Origin: Desarmillaria ectypa
Lineage: Eukaryota; Basidiomycota; Agaricomycetes; Agaricales; Physalacriaceae
Assembly: GCA_030407005.1 (NCBI GenBank)
Contig: JAUDYN010000019.1
Location: forward strand, 1 to 42,800
Direction: 5' to 3'
Length of the DNA stretch: 42,800 bases
Part shown: positions 1 through 10,829 of the stretch, piece after piece
Layout: the number at the start of each line of letters is the position of its first letter
Numbering within the stretch: position 1 is the stretch's first letter
Program-made: the position numbers and the translations under genes
The notes under the pieces: generated by a model
The model's database searches: none
What the model saw: only the letters and a program-made list of their open reading frames with translations
What the model was told of the DNA's origin: nothing

Positions 1-1505
1 GGCGTGCTGTTACATGAAGCCACTGAGAGGACATGACCCAGTGTGCATCAAACAGAATGGTTTTGTCAATCTGCTCCCAGCATTCCAAGAAGTCCGTGTC
101 TGCATCAAGGTCTCAAAGATGAGTGAAACCTGAGGAAGTAAAACGAAAAAATAACGCACACTCCATGACAAATTGACCATCGTCTCCAAAGGAATGTCCA
201 AGTTGGGGAAGTATCTCAAGCCATTCCGGTATCCACTGTTTCGAGCCGTCTGACCACGGGCCAGTCCATTCAGAGTTGCCCCACGGGTTTCTCACAACAA
301 CGAAACGTTTGCCTTTGCATTCAATTGCTCTGAGAACAGAGTAGACATGTCCGCCCATCAAACCGCTGACTTTGATGGAATCCTCCCCGTTACGACTAGA
401 ATCAAGGACATTGAATGTGACTCCAAAGAGACGATCATGATTGGCCTTGAGTAACTCTTCTGTCCAAAACAGATCTGGATCAAGGATGTCCTGGAGATAG
501 CATCAGCTACCGTCATGCGGAAGAAAAGCATCAGCTGCACATTTGCGGGAATGAAACATGTTACACCACTGTGCCTAATCAGCTCATGCTGATTAAAATA
601 AATGAGTCATGGAACGTACCCCGTGAGGTCTTCAACGGCCTCGCAGGCCCAGCCACCGCTCAAGGCACCATAACTCCCATGGAGTTTCGCGTACGCCTTT
701 TCGATCAACGGCACCCACGTCTCTCCATCGGTACCGGACCTGGCAAAGTAAAGGGTAGCGCTCCCCTTGCGTGAGGATCTGTTGTAGAGCGCCTTGTCGT
801 TGTGATATAGTTGCTTTTCTGGGCCACCCAGTTCTTCGAATTTTGGGATGGACGTATAGAGAAGACTACACAGGTTGAGATCACTGCAAGATGAATAGGG
901 AGCAGCTTACTCGTCGATGACCACATCGACCCATTTATTGTCGCGGAAAAAGATGAATCCGTATACTCCAACCTTTTCGTCTCTCTTAATACCCAAATGA
1001 GATGCGTATCAACTCTGTCAAGAAGTATACATACTGCAACGCAGAATCTTTCCACTAATCCTGGGGGCGTGCACACCGTTGCCAATGCGGAAACAAACCA
1101 GCAATCACCAATAGCACCCTGAAATTATCATTTGAAGATGCGCCGTCGATGAAAAACTGAGGATTGTCGAAGATCTGCGTTACACGGAGTACATCAGAGG
1201 GGTTGTATGTTCCTCGCTTGCAAGTCCATGAAGGCAGCGAAATCTGTCATTCTGTAGATCAAATTCATGATCTCTGTGAAATTTAGAGCTGAACCAGGCT
1301 GTGAGGAATAATCGATAACAAACCTGAACTTCCGATTCTTCGCCTTGCATTCCTTTGCAATACGTTCAACCTTTGCCTTGCAATCAGCAAGTGCCCTTTC
1401 TAGTTCAGCGGTGACTAGTAGACCGGCATGGTCCTGTTCTTGGAGGAACGATGCCGTGGTCTTCTCGACAGCCGGTTTTTCCTTTTGAAGAGATTGAAGA
1501 GAGGC
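1..1505 (-). pseudogene. Calpain-like cysteine protease, frameshifted, cut by the window edge
   Basis: Calpains are cytosolic cysteine proteases with a Cys-His-Asn triad. All three landmarks are visible on the minus strand: GDCWFVSALA (Cys) near 1080-1110, GGHVYSV (His) near 340-360 and NPWG (Asn) near 275-290. Other core motifs are present: YGFIFFRDNKWV, the stretch ending SGTDGETWVP, and LIEKAYAKLHG. Introns can be placed before RDEKVGVYG and before YTDFLECWE. The frame is broken, however. It must shift by one base near 1200 (between LHGLAS and TYNPSDV), again near 1112 just before QGAIGDCWF, and probably a third time near 490 before DILDPDLFW. No GT-AG intron repairs the first two. The N-terminal part has an in-frame stop just upstream and no clear ATG. 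I infer a pseudogene; the 3' end lies outside the window. Confidence 0.75.
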
Positions 1506-1980
1506 ATTGGTACTAGGAAGAGAGTCGACTCATTAAGGTCCTATTAAATGAAGGATTCGGCAAGCCTTCGACCATCAAAGGTTGATTTTGGCGCTGAACC
1601 AGGGGTCCCTTGTAACTTGTTATAGGTTTTGATACAGATGATCGGCAAAGTCGGATGATGTTAGAGCGAAACCTCCAGCAACGCGTCGATGAGTATATGG
1701 TCAAATGTTTTCAAGGCTGCACGAAGCATACTGTTTGGCCCCATAGATGCATTGTGCAACAAACTAGAAGCAAGAATTGGACGCATCTGAGACGGAAGCT
1801 TGAGCGCTGATCTAGCATCTGGCACTTAGAATTATCAGTGATCGTAGTCTCGGCCCCACTTCCAGTCCAGACGAACTATGATGTTGCTTAGTGTTCCCTC
1901 CCTTGATTGAGTCCTGGGTCAGAACTTCTGAGAGAATGTTTGGTGTCATGGCCACCTAATGAGTCCCACACGTCCTCTTT
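1506..1980. other. Intergenic, no gene recognised
   Basis: Only short open frames occur here, for example 63 codons at 1513-1704 on the minus strand. None has a recognisable motif. The stretch lies between two decaying genes and may contain unrecognised pieces of either one. Confidence 0.4.
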
Positions 1981-2836
1981 ATGGAAATTTTCATTCAGAA
2001 TGGCAAATCAGGAAACGACTGGAGTCTGAACAATCTCTTCCGCGTGGTGGAGAAGGGTTTTGTCGGCTTCTTTGGTGCTGATGCATATGAGCTGCCACCA
2101 CTCTCTGACAACATGAGCGCCTTCAGTGAAATCGAGGATCACCCGGTGAAGCCCCAGACGGCGGGGCATACAAGCTGTTCTATTACCTCAGTCTGGCTCT
2201 AACCCCAAGACTGGCCAAGACTCGGCTGTTGTCGGTCATTTCATACAATGCAGGACATTGAATTGTCCTGGTCGGGCACGCGCTGCCCTTCATTGTTCGC
2301 GATGCCAGATGCAGAGGCTCATGCTGATGTCTGCATCCTTGCAATTGACGAAGACAAAATCCTCCTGTTAGTGCAGGGAGATAGGGTTTGCAGTGATCCC
2401 GAACAGCATAACAACGTTATTCGTGAGAGGGGCTGCATCTTCCAGCCGGCCGCATCTTCCAAAACTTAATCCCAGTGATTACGCTCTACGGCATGTTTCC
2501 TACCTTTTACAAGATAAAGGTCACCTCCGCCCTGAAGACGCCATCGTTACGAGCACTTATCCTGCTGATGCTACTTTTATCTATCGTCATGTTCCTAGGC
2601 TTCCCTGTCGCAACAGCGAGGGAATGAAGCCTCTGGAGCATCTAACTGTTCAAGTGCTCATCGTGTCTGGCGTATGCACCAGGCTATACTCATTGCCAGA
2701 CGCCAGTTTTTCCACGGAATCCATGTCTGACATCTGTACACAGCCCAAGCTTAAACAGTGTAGATTTCAACAGCTGGCAATATACACGAAACACCGCTTT
2801 GTAGAACGAAATAAACCAAAAGAAGCTGCAGGGTGA
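1981..2836 (+). pseudogene. Frameshifted relic of a hypothetical protein family
   Basis: Pieces that read like one protein are spread over three frames. In order: a segment with YKLFYYLSLALTPRLAK, then ELSWSGTRCPSLFAMPDAEA, then DEDKILLLVQ, then IPVITLYGMFPTFYKIKV, then TYPADATFIYRHVPRLP and SEGMKPLEH. Moving between the pieces needs frame changes near 2160-2260, 2460-2480 and 2545. I recall similar hypothetical proteins as multi-copy in mushroom genomes, but I cannot name a function. The acidic-hydrophobic core could suggest a nuclease-like fold, which is a guess. I read this as a dead copy, not an active gene. Confidence 0.5.
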
Positions 2837-3279
2837 AAATGTGTATCCCAGACAAAGCCACAGCAATGATGGTAGGGTCGTCCAATTCAATAAATATTAA
2901 AGCATATCGTCCTCAATCCAGTGTCAGAAAAGGGGAGTGGCAGATAGGGGTGCAATACAGGAAGCAAACTCGTCGCCCGGCATGTTGCTTGAGGAAGGGC
3001 CGACGCAAGAACGCAAGTTTTTCTTCCTCCTCTAAATGGCCAAGTGTGCGGAAAGAGAAGTACCGAGGGGCACGTTCTCGAATTTATCTATGCTCAAACA
3101 TTGCGTATGAAGACTTCTCCGAGGAGAGGGAAGTGAAAGTGGAGGTTCGGTCGTCCTGATTATCATGATAGCTGAGAAAACGGATTGAGTCAGAGCGTCA
3201 TTGAGGATCAGTGAGTACATGATACAGACAGGTAAGGGATAGAATCCCCTGCAGTGCATATTCACGTCAGACAAGAAGG
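2837..3279. other. Intergenic between relic and NNF1 3' end
   Basis: No coding signal was recognised. The open frame that runs from NNF1 into this stretch on the minus strand (to 3032) is read-through past an intron donor and is not used once the last NNF1 intron is spliced. Confidence 0.5.
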
Positions 3280-4083
3280 CTATGAGCGCATAACAGGCTT
3301 GGTGGACTCCATAGTTTGTCTCGTCCACGTTTCTAGTTCCTCTGATGGCAATGCCTTCCATTCTTCCAAAACCTTTGGAAGGCCGTGAGATTATGACTGT
3401 TTCGAAGTCGTACTGACACACCTCATCCAGTTTCTTAAGCAGCCTAAGCGTTTGCTCATCATTTTCGTCGGTTCGTTTTGCTTTGTCCTGTAACTGAGCG
3501 CTCAATGCACTATTCTCTTGTCCAACCTGGTTCCACAGGCATCAGAAGGAATAGTGTTGTGAAAAGACGGTGGATAAGCTTACTTGAGAGAGAATTTCTC
3601 GCAGTCGAGCGTTTTCTGCCTCCAATTTAGGAATGGTTCTGGCAGCGATAGCTGCTCGAGGTTCAAGGTCTTCTCTCCATTCATCGTTGCGCTTTATTCC
3701 GGCATCCTTTCGCTCTTTAGCTTCGTTGATGATGCGATGCAAAATGTCGATATTCTCCTGGACGTTGAAACTTCGAAATAGTCTATCTAGATCTCGCTAC
3801 TCATGTTGTCAGGGCATATCACGGAATCGTTGCACTACGTACGAAGGACTGAGACTCGATGTAGTCTGATATTTGATTAAAAATGGCGATAGAGCCATCC
3901 TTATCTTCCTTGGTATATGTCGGGAAACATTCTGCAAAATCCTCGTATCTAATCCGTCGGTGAGAGTGACAGTATCAACCAGATGTGAGAGACGCACGTC
4001 CACTTTCTTGCTGAGCGCCGAACAGCAAGTTGAAGGGCAGAGTGGAAATAAGACCAGCGTATGCTACCACCCTGTGAGTTCAT
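3280..4083 (-). CDS. NNF1: Kinetochore protein Nnf1 (MIND/Mis12 complex subunit)
   Basis: Nnf1 is a coiled-coil subunit of the Mis12/MIND complex, which links the inner kinetochore to the microtubule-binding Ndc80 complex. Five exons close the frame to 200 aa, close to the usual length: 4083-3998, 3948-3843, 3796-3584, 3526-3422 and 3372-3280. The N-terminal helix region contains SYFHSALQLA, followed by YEDFAECFPTYTKED, the typical Nnf1 'ECFP' region. Next come an ENIDILHRIINEAKERK segment and a long heptad-like coiled coil (ENARLREILSQ through LLKKLDE). The C terminus begins VLEEWKALPSEE. The start is uncertain: an upstream ATG at 4143 could join through an intron ending just before 4070. 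The gene is divergent from DSC1. Identification rests on motif order and length, not on a search. Confidence 0.8.
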
Positions 4084-4341
4084 TGTTAGAGTTGAAGATG
4101 AAGACACGTCGCGTGGTGTCACTTTTGTGACAGAGTGTAACATTGACGACGACAGTCGGCTGACTCGGCCGAAACTAAAGCATCCATCTAACCTGGCAAT
4201 TGGGCGCGAAGAACGTTGAATTGTGGATATAGTAATAATAAAATATTTCTGCGGTAAAAAGGTTTTCCTTGAGCGTGTGCCAGTTAGATGGCGGGAGTCA
4301 TGATGACTAAGCACTTTAAGCTTTGTCTGTAGCCAACGTCA
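4084..4341. promoter_or_regulatory. Shared divergent promoter region NNF1/DSC1
   Basis: About 260 bp separate the two divergent start codons, so control elements of both genes must lie here or overlap the genes. An AT-rich patch (4225-4260) is the only notable composition feature. No specific site is claimed. Confidence 0.4.
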
Positions 4342-7296
4342 ATGGACTCGGACCCGCTTCGCGATGAGGAGGCCGGCGTCCCTCCGCAACAACCGCGACG
4401 GCGTTCGTTCTCATCCGCCATTGTTCTCATGATAATGCTCTTCTTGCTCACCAGCCACAACAGCGATGAATTTCTCGCAAGACACCAGTACCAGAATGCG
4501 CTGCAGTCACTGACACATCAGCTCTCCAACTTTACCGCCTGGATGAACGGGACAGAAACCAATTTCACAGTGGTGCGCACTGTGTCTGTCCATGCTGTAT
4601 GATTTTCTCATCTCCATCGGTAGCCAGATCGAGAGCCGTCTCTCACTTCTCTGCTGCATGAATTCATCCCGGTGCATCTGCCTTTGGACCCTCTGTACTC
4701 CTCGTACTACTCCAATGTCACTGGATTCATTCGGGGAAGCTCTGCGTTTTTCAACATCACACCCTCTTTCTTGTCCACAGCTTCATACCCTTGGAAGGAA
4801 GCCGTAGAGTCTTTCATGGCCGAGGTAAACGAAACAGAGGTTGTTGAAAGGGCTGGAACATGGAACTGGACCGCTTCTAGGAGAATTGCCCTCAGCGTTT
4901 CGGAGAAGAAGCATCCACAAGCATCGGCAATATATGAGGACCTCGTTTTGATCAATGTATGCCTTTTTCCGTCAGTGACTAGAGCATTTCACTGACACCC
5001 GCACAGGGCCGGATAGAACTTACGGACGAAAATACGAAGGAGGACTTGAAGTTTGATTTCGAAGGAGTGCATTTCATGCCCAATGGCTCAATATACGGGT
5101 TTGCGGAGCCATCGGGGTGCGTATACCGGTAGATTTTCTTTCAATCCAATTTGACCATTGCTCGTCTAGGAGAAACATAGACATCAGGCTTTTACCTTCC
5201 CTTGTGCCAGAAGATCGGAAAAACCAGACGGCACACTTCGTGGAACCCGAGCTTGCATCAAAACTGAAAAAACTTAAGAACTTGATTGACGCAGGCGTCA
5301 TCGAGCATGAACCGACGCCTCAAGGTAGTTGTGATACCTCATTTCCTCGTCGTATGTCTGAAATGCGCGAACAGATGAAACCACGACGTGCCCATTCGCT
5401 CTATATGCGCAGATAGATCCAGTCAGTGTCTCGGAGCGTGAAATGCAACAACTGGAGGAAGAAATGCAGCACCCGAAGGGTCTTCCCACCGTTTCTCCCC
5501 CAAAGCTTTCTGTCTCAGGCGTTTTTATCAGCAAGGAATGCGGTCTCATGTTTGAAATCCGAGAAACCGAGGGGCTGAGGTTTGTGTATCTCAGCATGCC
5601 TATCAGACGATATAGTAATGATGTCTTTTCAGGTCTCGCACGTTCTTCCGCAAAGTTACGACGTGTATGTGCCCCCATCACTTTCATTTGTTTTTCTCAT
5701 CTCTTCATGTAGATGCAGGAAGCGCAACAGTGATTTATTTCATACTTCTTTTTGTCCTAGCGCGGCAAATGGAACGGAGTCGTACCCCCTCCGGGATATC
5801 GCGAGTGTCCCGGTGGACGTTTTTCACACAGTCCACCATCGATTCAGTTTCTTTCGCTGGTCATATCACTTTCGCTATTATAGCAGAAGGTCGGCCGTCT
5901 CTCTCTCTTACCGCACCAGCTTTTTTGGCCTGTACCATGTTTGTTTACGAGGCGGTGAGTCAAACTGTCAAACTTATTCTTCACTTATAATAGTTTCTTC
6001 TAGCAATTTTCTGTTCTCATACACCAGATTCAGATGCCCGAAGACATCGTTGATTCTGCTCCTGCCCCAACTACCACTACCATGCCAGAGCGTACTAATA
6101 ATGTCCCACCACCCACAGTGACTCCTGCGAACCTGGCGACAGCCCCTAATCTGTCCTTTTGGGCATTTGCTATCCAGCATCTAAGATCCGACCCAGGTGC
6201 CAGACTTTGTAAGTTTCTTTCTTTATCATCTCCTGGTAGCGTATATTGAAGGGGTTTTCGCAGGGATCACAATGTTCATTTTTTTAACGTTCATCGTTCG
6301 AGTTATCCTATCGCCCACGCTATCCCTTATGTTTGTTGCTCTCACATACTCGTCTATCTGGTTACCTCAGATTATTCGCTCCATCCGCCGGGGTCGCTCA
6401 AGTGGGTTTTCGAAAGAATATGTAATAACTACGACAGTTTGCAGGCTTTACCTTGCAATGTGTGAGTAATGTCTGGGCATATGCGACCTCAACTCATTGC
6501 CCGCCAGATTTCCTTGCTTGTCCAAAGAATGTTCTGGACATCGATCCTCGCTGTGAGTCTCCCGGCACATTCTCCCTTCAATGGTCGGTCTGACAGCCAG
6601 TAGCCTGGTCATACTACCTCGCTGCTTTTGTATGCCTCCAGGCCTTCATAGTCGTTCTTCAAGACGAACTCGGGCCAGCTTTCTTCCTTCCCGCAAAGGT
6701 ATGTCACTATCTTGGATGAACGAAGGGGCCAAGGTGTATTCATTAGTATGTTATAGTATGCCGTTGTGAAGACCTACGATTATCACCCAGCATTGCCGTT
6801 TCCTGATCCTGAGGCGCCGGAACAGTCGCTCGGAGATTGTGTAATCTGTCTGGATGCTATCATAATAGAGTCGCCTTTATTACGGAAGAGAAGGTCGACA
6901 GACGAGAAGCATGATGACTGGGATACCCGGAGCACGGCGAGCAAACGGAAAATAGCGAAAGGCATTGATGCAAGCGGGATTCTAAACGCCGTCCAAGCTG
7001 GCGTTGGAAACGCTGTTGCGAGGAAGAATTACAGTCTTGCACCATGCCATCATCTTTTCGTGAGGCTTAGTTCTTTTCGGTTGCAGGATACTGATCATTG
7101 TCAAATCGCACAGCATACTGAATGTCTTGAGAAGGTCAGTCGTCTATCTCTATTTCTTTCTAGCGGACACTGACTTTCCGCCCCTTAGTGGCTTGCTATC
7201 AAGGTCGGTGTTGTTAACAGGCTTTCAGTATCATTGACATATATGCTGGCGTAGAACATCTGTCCGCAATGTCGTCGACCTCTCCCACCTCTATAG
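4342..7296 (+). CDS. DSC1: Dsc1/Tul1-type transmembrane RING E3 ubiquitin ligase
   Basis: Dsc1 (Tul1 in budding yeast) is the catalytic subunit of the Dsc ligase in Golgi/endosome membranes. It ubiquitinates membrane proteins for quality control and, in some fungi, acts in SREBP activation. Fifteen exons give 743 aa: 4342-4572, 4624-4956, 5007-5116, 5170-5324, 5375-5579, 5633-5664, 5713-5954, 6004-6208, 6264-6461, 6508-6552, 6604-6698, 6757-7059, 7114-7134, 7189-7203 and 7255-7296. An N-terminal hydrophobic anchor (FSSAIVLMIMLFLL) precedes a luminal domain with several N-x-T sequons. A block of hydrophobic segments follows, for example VIYFILLFVLA and ITMFIFLTFIVRVIL. The C-terminal RING is complete: CVICLDAI, a basic insert of about 70 aa, CHHLFHTECLEKW and CPQCRRPLPPL at the extreme end. 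Length and layout match the family. Confidence 0.9.
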
Positions 7297-7496
7297 TGGA
7301 TCGTGGATATCTTTATGTAATGTTGGAACAGGAACTAACGCACTGTATATCTATCGCATGTAACTAATGTGTATCTCAAATTATTCCTAACCTTAGAGGA
7401 TAGGGATCGTGGAGAGGTACCCTTTTTCGTTGCCACTTGAAAGCTGTAGTTAGCAAACGAGATCGGCTTCTTAACTACGACCTACACAGCGTCGAT

Positions 7497-9169
7497 ATGG
7501 ACTCTTCATCTAGCTCGCGCGTTGCCTCCGATTCCACAAAAACCCATGGACTTTTATGCCGCACGCCAGCATCATCCGTCTTGTGGGCTCACCTGCTGAG
7601 AAAAGACACGTTGGCCGCACCGCCAAGTTCAGACATCCCTCTCCCACCCATTGCGCCAACCGATAGAACAGGCACATCACTACGGATTCTCCTTCATGAT
7701 ACTCAAGCGCATCTCGAAAAGTTTTCCGAACGAGTAGAGAAACTTACGAAGGGTGTGGATGAGGCAAAGCAGGAATTGGGGCTCACGAAGACGCTCTTCG
7801 AACGAGAGCACGAAGAGCTGACGAATGAGATGTATAACTTGGGTGGGTGTCTTTACACCAGCATATATTTGCTTTTTCCCTACATTTTTCGCCAGTCAAC
7901 CGATGCCAGACCGAGATTCAGAAAACGGCTGGGGGTCCTGCACAGGCTGAAAGGATGGAGGAGTTCTTTAAGGGTATGCAGCTGAGGCTGGATGGTTTGG
8001 ATAAGCGCGTAGATGCTATGCAGCTGGTAAGTCGATGAACCCTTGCCTTCGTTCATTTGTTCTAAATAGCTAGCAAAGCTCTATCAAAACAACTCACAGA
8101 CGTTACAGAGCCAATCTCAGGCCCTCCAGACGATTCAGGACCAACAAGGCACTATTCTCTCGGCGCTTATGCCTCTTCTTCCCCTTCTCCAGGCGGTTCC
8201 CCTGCATATCGAGACGGCCCGCAACTCTATCAAGGAAACGATAGTACAGTCCCGACGGTCAGAACTGCCGTCAGAGAAGACCTCAGTAACCCGCTCTAGT
8301 TCACCCGTCAGGCTGGTCCCTTGCGAACAACGATCACCACTTTCCGGAAGGAAGCGACGTCGTGTGGACGAGAACACATCCTGCATTCCCGAGGATCGAC
8401 AGCACCATACCCTCGTAGCTGCAACACGTAGGTCCTTGACGACGCACAGGTCTTCCCTCTCAAAACGGAGGTCGACATTACTAGTACCTGCACAACAACA
8501 ATCTTCTTCAGCTATGGGCTCTTCGTCGACCGCTTTGTCTTCGCTGATAGGAATGAGTATGCGGACTCCCTATGTGAATGCGACTTTGGATCCAAAGACG
8601 CCTCGTCGTCCCCTGGCTGAGATCGCGCAGTACACCGATCAAAGGGCTTTCAGGCCATCTCTCAAAAACCAGGCTTCTTCTGCGGATACTCACGATCGTA
8701 TGTCCCCCCTCCGAGGACGGCGTCCTTCTGTATTTGCTCCTACATCCCGTCCTTCTCGTCGGCCTCAGATTCCTGTTTCTGCGCTAACTCCAGTATCGAA
8801 ATCCAGCGTACCTGACACTGCTATGGCTTCAAGCACCGTTCTCCAACCTTCTCATCATCTCTCAGAACCGCCGATCCTTCCCAGTGCACAACCTACGGTG
8901 CAAAACAGCACTCTTTGTTTACCTGCAAGTATAAACCTGAATCGTCGGCCGACAACATCACTACAGCAGGTTGTTCGGACGACTGCACATACTAGTATTT
9001 TCCCTGCGCCCCCACCTACTTTACGACAGAGGAGATCTCCTTTCGTGAGTACCCTTCAAGCCTTGAATAATATTTGTGCCTAACCATCATGCCGTTGTAG
9101 CGAGAAGGTCGGCGGTTCATACCTTTGGACGATTCCGATGATTCTGATGTGGATGCGGTCAATGAATAA
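7497..9169 (+). CDS. Coiled-coil protein with basic, Ser/Pro-rich tail, unknown function
   Basis: I do not recognise this gene. Four exons close the frame to 506 aa: 7497-7842, 7896-8026, 8070-9044 and 9101-9169. An upstream in-frame extension to 7437 has no ATG, so the start is the ATG at 7497. Residues from about 65 to 185 have heptad-like leucine/valine spacing (LEKFSERVEKLTKGVDEAKQ, MQLRLDGLDKRVDAMQL), which suggests a coiled coil. The following 300 residues are Ser/Thr/Pro- and Arg-rich and probably disordered, with a possible nuclear signal GRKRRRV and several TP/SP sites (DPKTPRRPLAEI, RMSPLRGRRPS). The protein ends in an acidic patch (DDSDDSDVDAVNE). A nuclear, cell-cycle-regulated scaffold is conceivable, but that is inference. 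Intron 2 has two possible acceptors; 8069 keeps the coiled-coil-like LAKLYQ segment. Confidence 0.7.
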
Positions 9170-9462
9170 CGAATTTCTTTGTTTTTTTTTGTATTCTACG
9201 CTTCATTTACTTTGGCTTGTCGAACGGATGAACCTAGGTTACTATATGCTGCCTCGAATCGCAGTGGTGCCCTATCATGGAATGGTTCTTTAAACTGAAT
9301 CGTCCTTCAATGGCTTCTAACCTTTGGGCTTTGTACGGAGGACGCAGGGAATCGATACTGTCAAACCAATTTTCCGAGTACGGAGTGTATGTAAGGATAG
9401 CTTCTCACCGACGATGACCTATGGGTAGAACTGTTCGACTTCCACCACTATTCTCCCTCTCA
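9170..9462. other. 3' flank up to the inverted repeat
   Basis: Contains a T-rich tract just after the preceding stop (9177-9191) and no coding signal that I can support. The sequence breaks abruptly at 9463 where the inverted repeat begins. Confidence 0.5.
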
Positions 9463-9595
9463 ACGCCTGTTCCTGAAACTTTGGATTGGAACACCTGGCT
9501 GGGAAGTATGGAGGATAGGACGAAGCAATGGCCTTCCACGGCCATACGTGATTTGGGTTGGATGCAAGGTTGACGATCACAACTCTCAAGGATAG
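9463..9595 (+). pseudogene. 3' tail fragment of methyltransferase MT2 (duplicated)
   Basis: This is a copy of the last codons and stop of the methyltransferase gene at 16328-17582, present only because the repeat boundary cuts that gene. It encodes RLFLKLWIGTPGWEV and onward to HNSQG and a stop. Upstream of 9463 the sequence is unrelated, so there is no start and no catalytic domain. Confidence 0.9.
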
Positions 9596-9829
9596 GACTA
9601 CAAGAGCAGGGCATAGTACACGACGTGAAGTGTCACGGGCCAAACGCACTGTAGCGATGCAGAGGGGTCCACTCGAGCTCGGTGGCGGGATCGTAGGCAC
9701 CGGGAAATTGAACACGAATGTTATCCGAATTCGGCAATCTCGCCAGAAGAACTATCGATGCGCGTCATCGTCGCGCAAATGACGTTGACTGTGGCTGGGA
9801 TCTGCGCTAACTAGGGTGGGCCCTCAGGG

Positions 9830-9837
9830 TATAAAAA
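9830..9837 (+). promoter_or_regulatory. TATA box of secreted-protein gene, left copy
   Basis: TATAAAAA lies about 110-120 bp before the ATG at 9949, a normal distance for a fungal core promoter with a short leader. The leader has a pyrimidine-rich stretch around 9867-9905. The same site is duplicated in the right arm. Confidence 0.6.
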
Positions 9838-9948
9838 GGTGTGACAATTCGACAGCTCGTAATCTCCCAACTCTGCCCCCTACTGCCATCATCTCTACCG
9901 CTTTCCAGCAACACCACGCTCCCTACCGGCCAACTCCATACCATCACT

Positions 9949-10829
9949 ATGCTCTTCAACGTTGTCAACGCTGCTGTCGTCGCTGCCCTCGTCCTCACGA
10001 TATCCGCACACGCGGCGCCATCATCTCTCGTGAACAGAGATGCCATCGTACGTGTCTTTGTTCTGGGCTGTTCCACTCTGATATCCAGTATTTAGGTCAC
10101 CGACAAAAACGCCAACGCCTTTGGCTCTTTAAATGTCGGTGGTGACGGCACTGGCCTCAACCGCCGCGTCGACCCCGGCATCATTACCGACGGCACTTGC
10201 GCCAACGATCTCAACAATGCCAACCTCCTCGAGCAACTCAACAACATCTTCATCAACTTTAACGACGGCACCCCCACCAAACTTGGCATCAACACCGTCC
10301 TCCACGCTGCCAGCACTGCTCTCAAGGACATCATTACCGGCGCTCGCGCCAACGACGGCACTCTCCTCAACTCTGACACTTTCCGCAACCTTCTCGATCG
10401 CCTCGGTACCATTAATAATGACGGCACTTTCGCCAAGCTTGACACCAGAACCATCGTGGACGCTCTCTTCACTTTTATCAAGCTCATCGTTGACAATGGC
10501 ACTTCCGCCAACGATGGCACTAACACTGGCTCTGCCAGCTCTACCAACAATGGTACTCCCGCCAACGACAACACTAACACCAACTCTGCCAGCTCCGCCG
10601 ACAACGGTACTCCCGCCAACGACAACACTAGCACCGACTCTACCAGGACCGACGGGACGGGATCTCCTGTTGGTTTCAGTGGTATGTCTACATCTGCACA
10701 GTAAAGCATTGGTCTGATTAATATGTCTCTCATAGATACTCTCGATATTGTGAGTTGCAAACCTTCGGCCGTCTAATGCCTTTCTAACTCACCCTATTTT
10801 TACAGTCTGAAGCATTTAATGAGAACTAG
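9949..10829 (+). CDS. Small secreted NDGT-repeat protein, left copy
   Basis: Four exons close the frame to 240 aa: 9949-10047, 10096-10681, 10736-10749 (14 nt) and 10806-10829. The N terminus is a clear signal peptide (MLFNVVNAAVVAALVLTISA, then HAAPSS). The first half of the mature protein has four units that each begin with a [T/N]DGT turn and continue into a helix-like stretch, spaced about 21-30 residues. The second half holds three 18-residue repeats of the type GTPANDNTNT...SAS, rich in Asn/Thr/Ser/Gly with several N-glycosylation sequons. I see one cysteine in the mature protein and no catalytic motif. I know no matching family. A cell-surface, matrix or effector-like role is possible but not shown. 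A TATA box lies upstream. The right copy is identical. Confidence 0.75.
10498..10659 (+). repeat. Three tandem 54-bp coding repeats
   Basis: Units start at 10498, 10552 and 10606, each 18 codons beginning with Gly-Thr-[Ser/Pro]-Ala-Asn-Asp. The second and third share almost all bases over their first 40 positions; the first is more diverged. The mirror copy is at 15264-15425. Confidence 0.85.

Noticed and set aside
3032..3505. 157-codon minus-strand frame as a separate gene
   Set aside because: It is NNF1 exon 3 read through the last intron; splicing at 3421/3372 gives the better Nnf1 C terminus.
5582..6121. 179-codon frame within DSC1
   Set aside because: Crosses DSC1 introns and exons in another frame; no motif.
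10133..10717. 194-codon same-strand frame with Thr/Ser/Pro-rich repeats (mirror at 15206-15790)
   Set aside because: Out-of-frame reading of the secreted-protein exon; no signal peptide or intron support.
10092..10760. 222-codon open frame antisense to the secreted-protein gene (mirror at 15163-15831)
   Set aside because: It is the shadow of a repeat-rich, GC-skewed coding exon; it crosses the intron positions, and its Leu/Val/Ser-rich repeats follow from the sense repeats.
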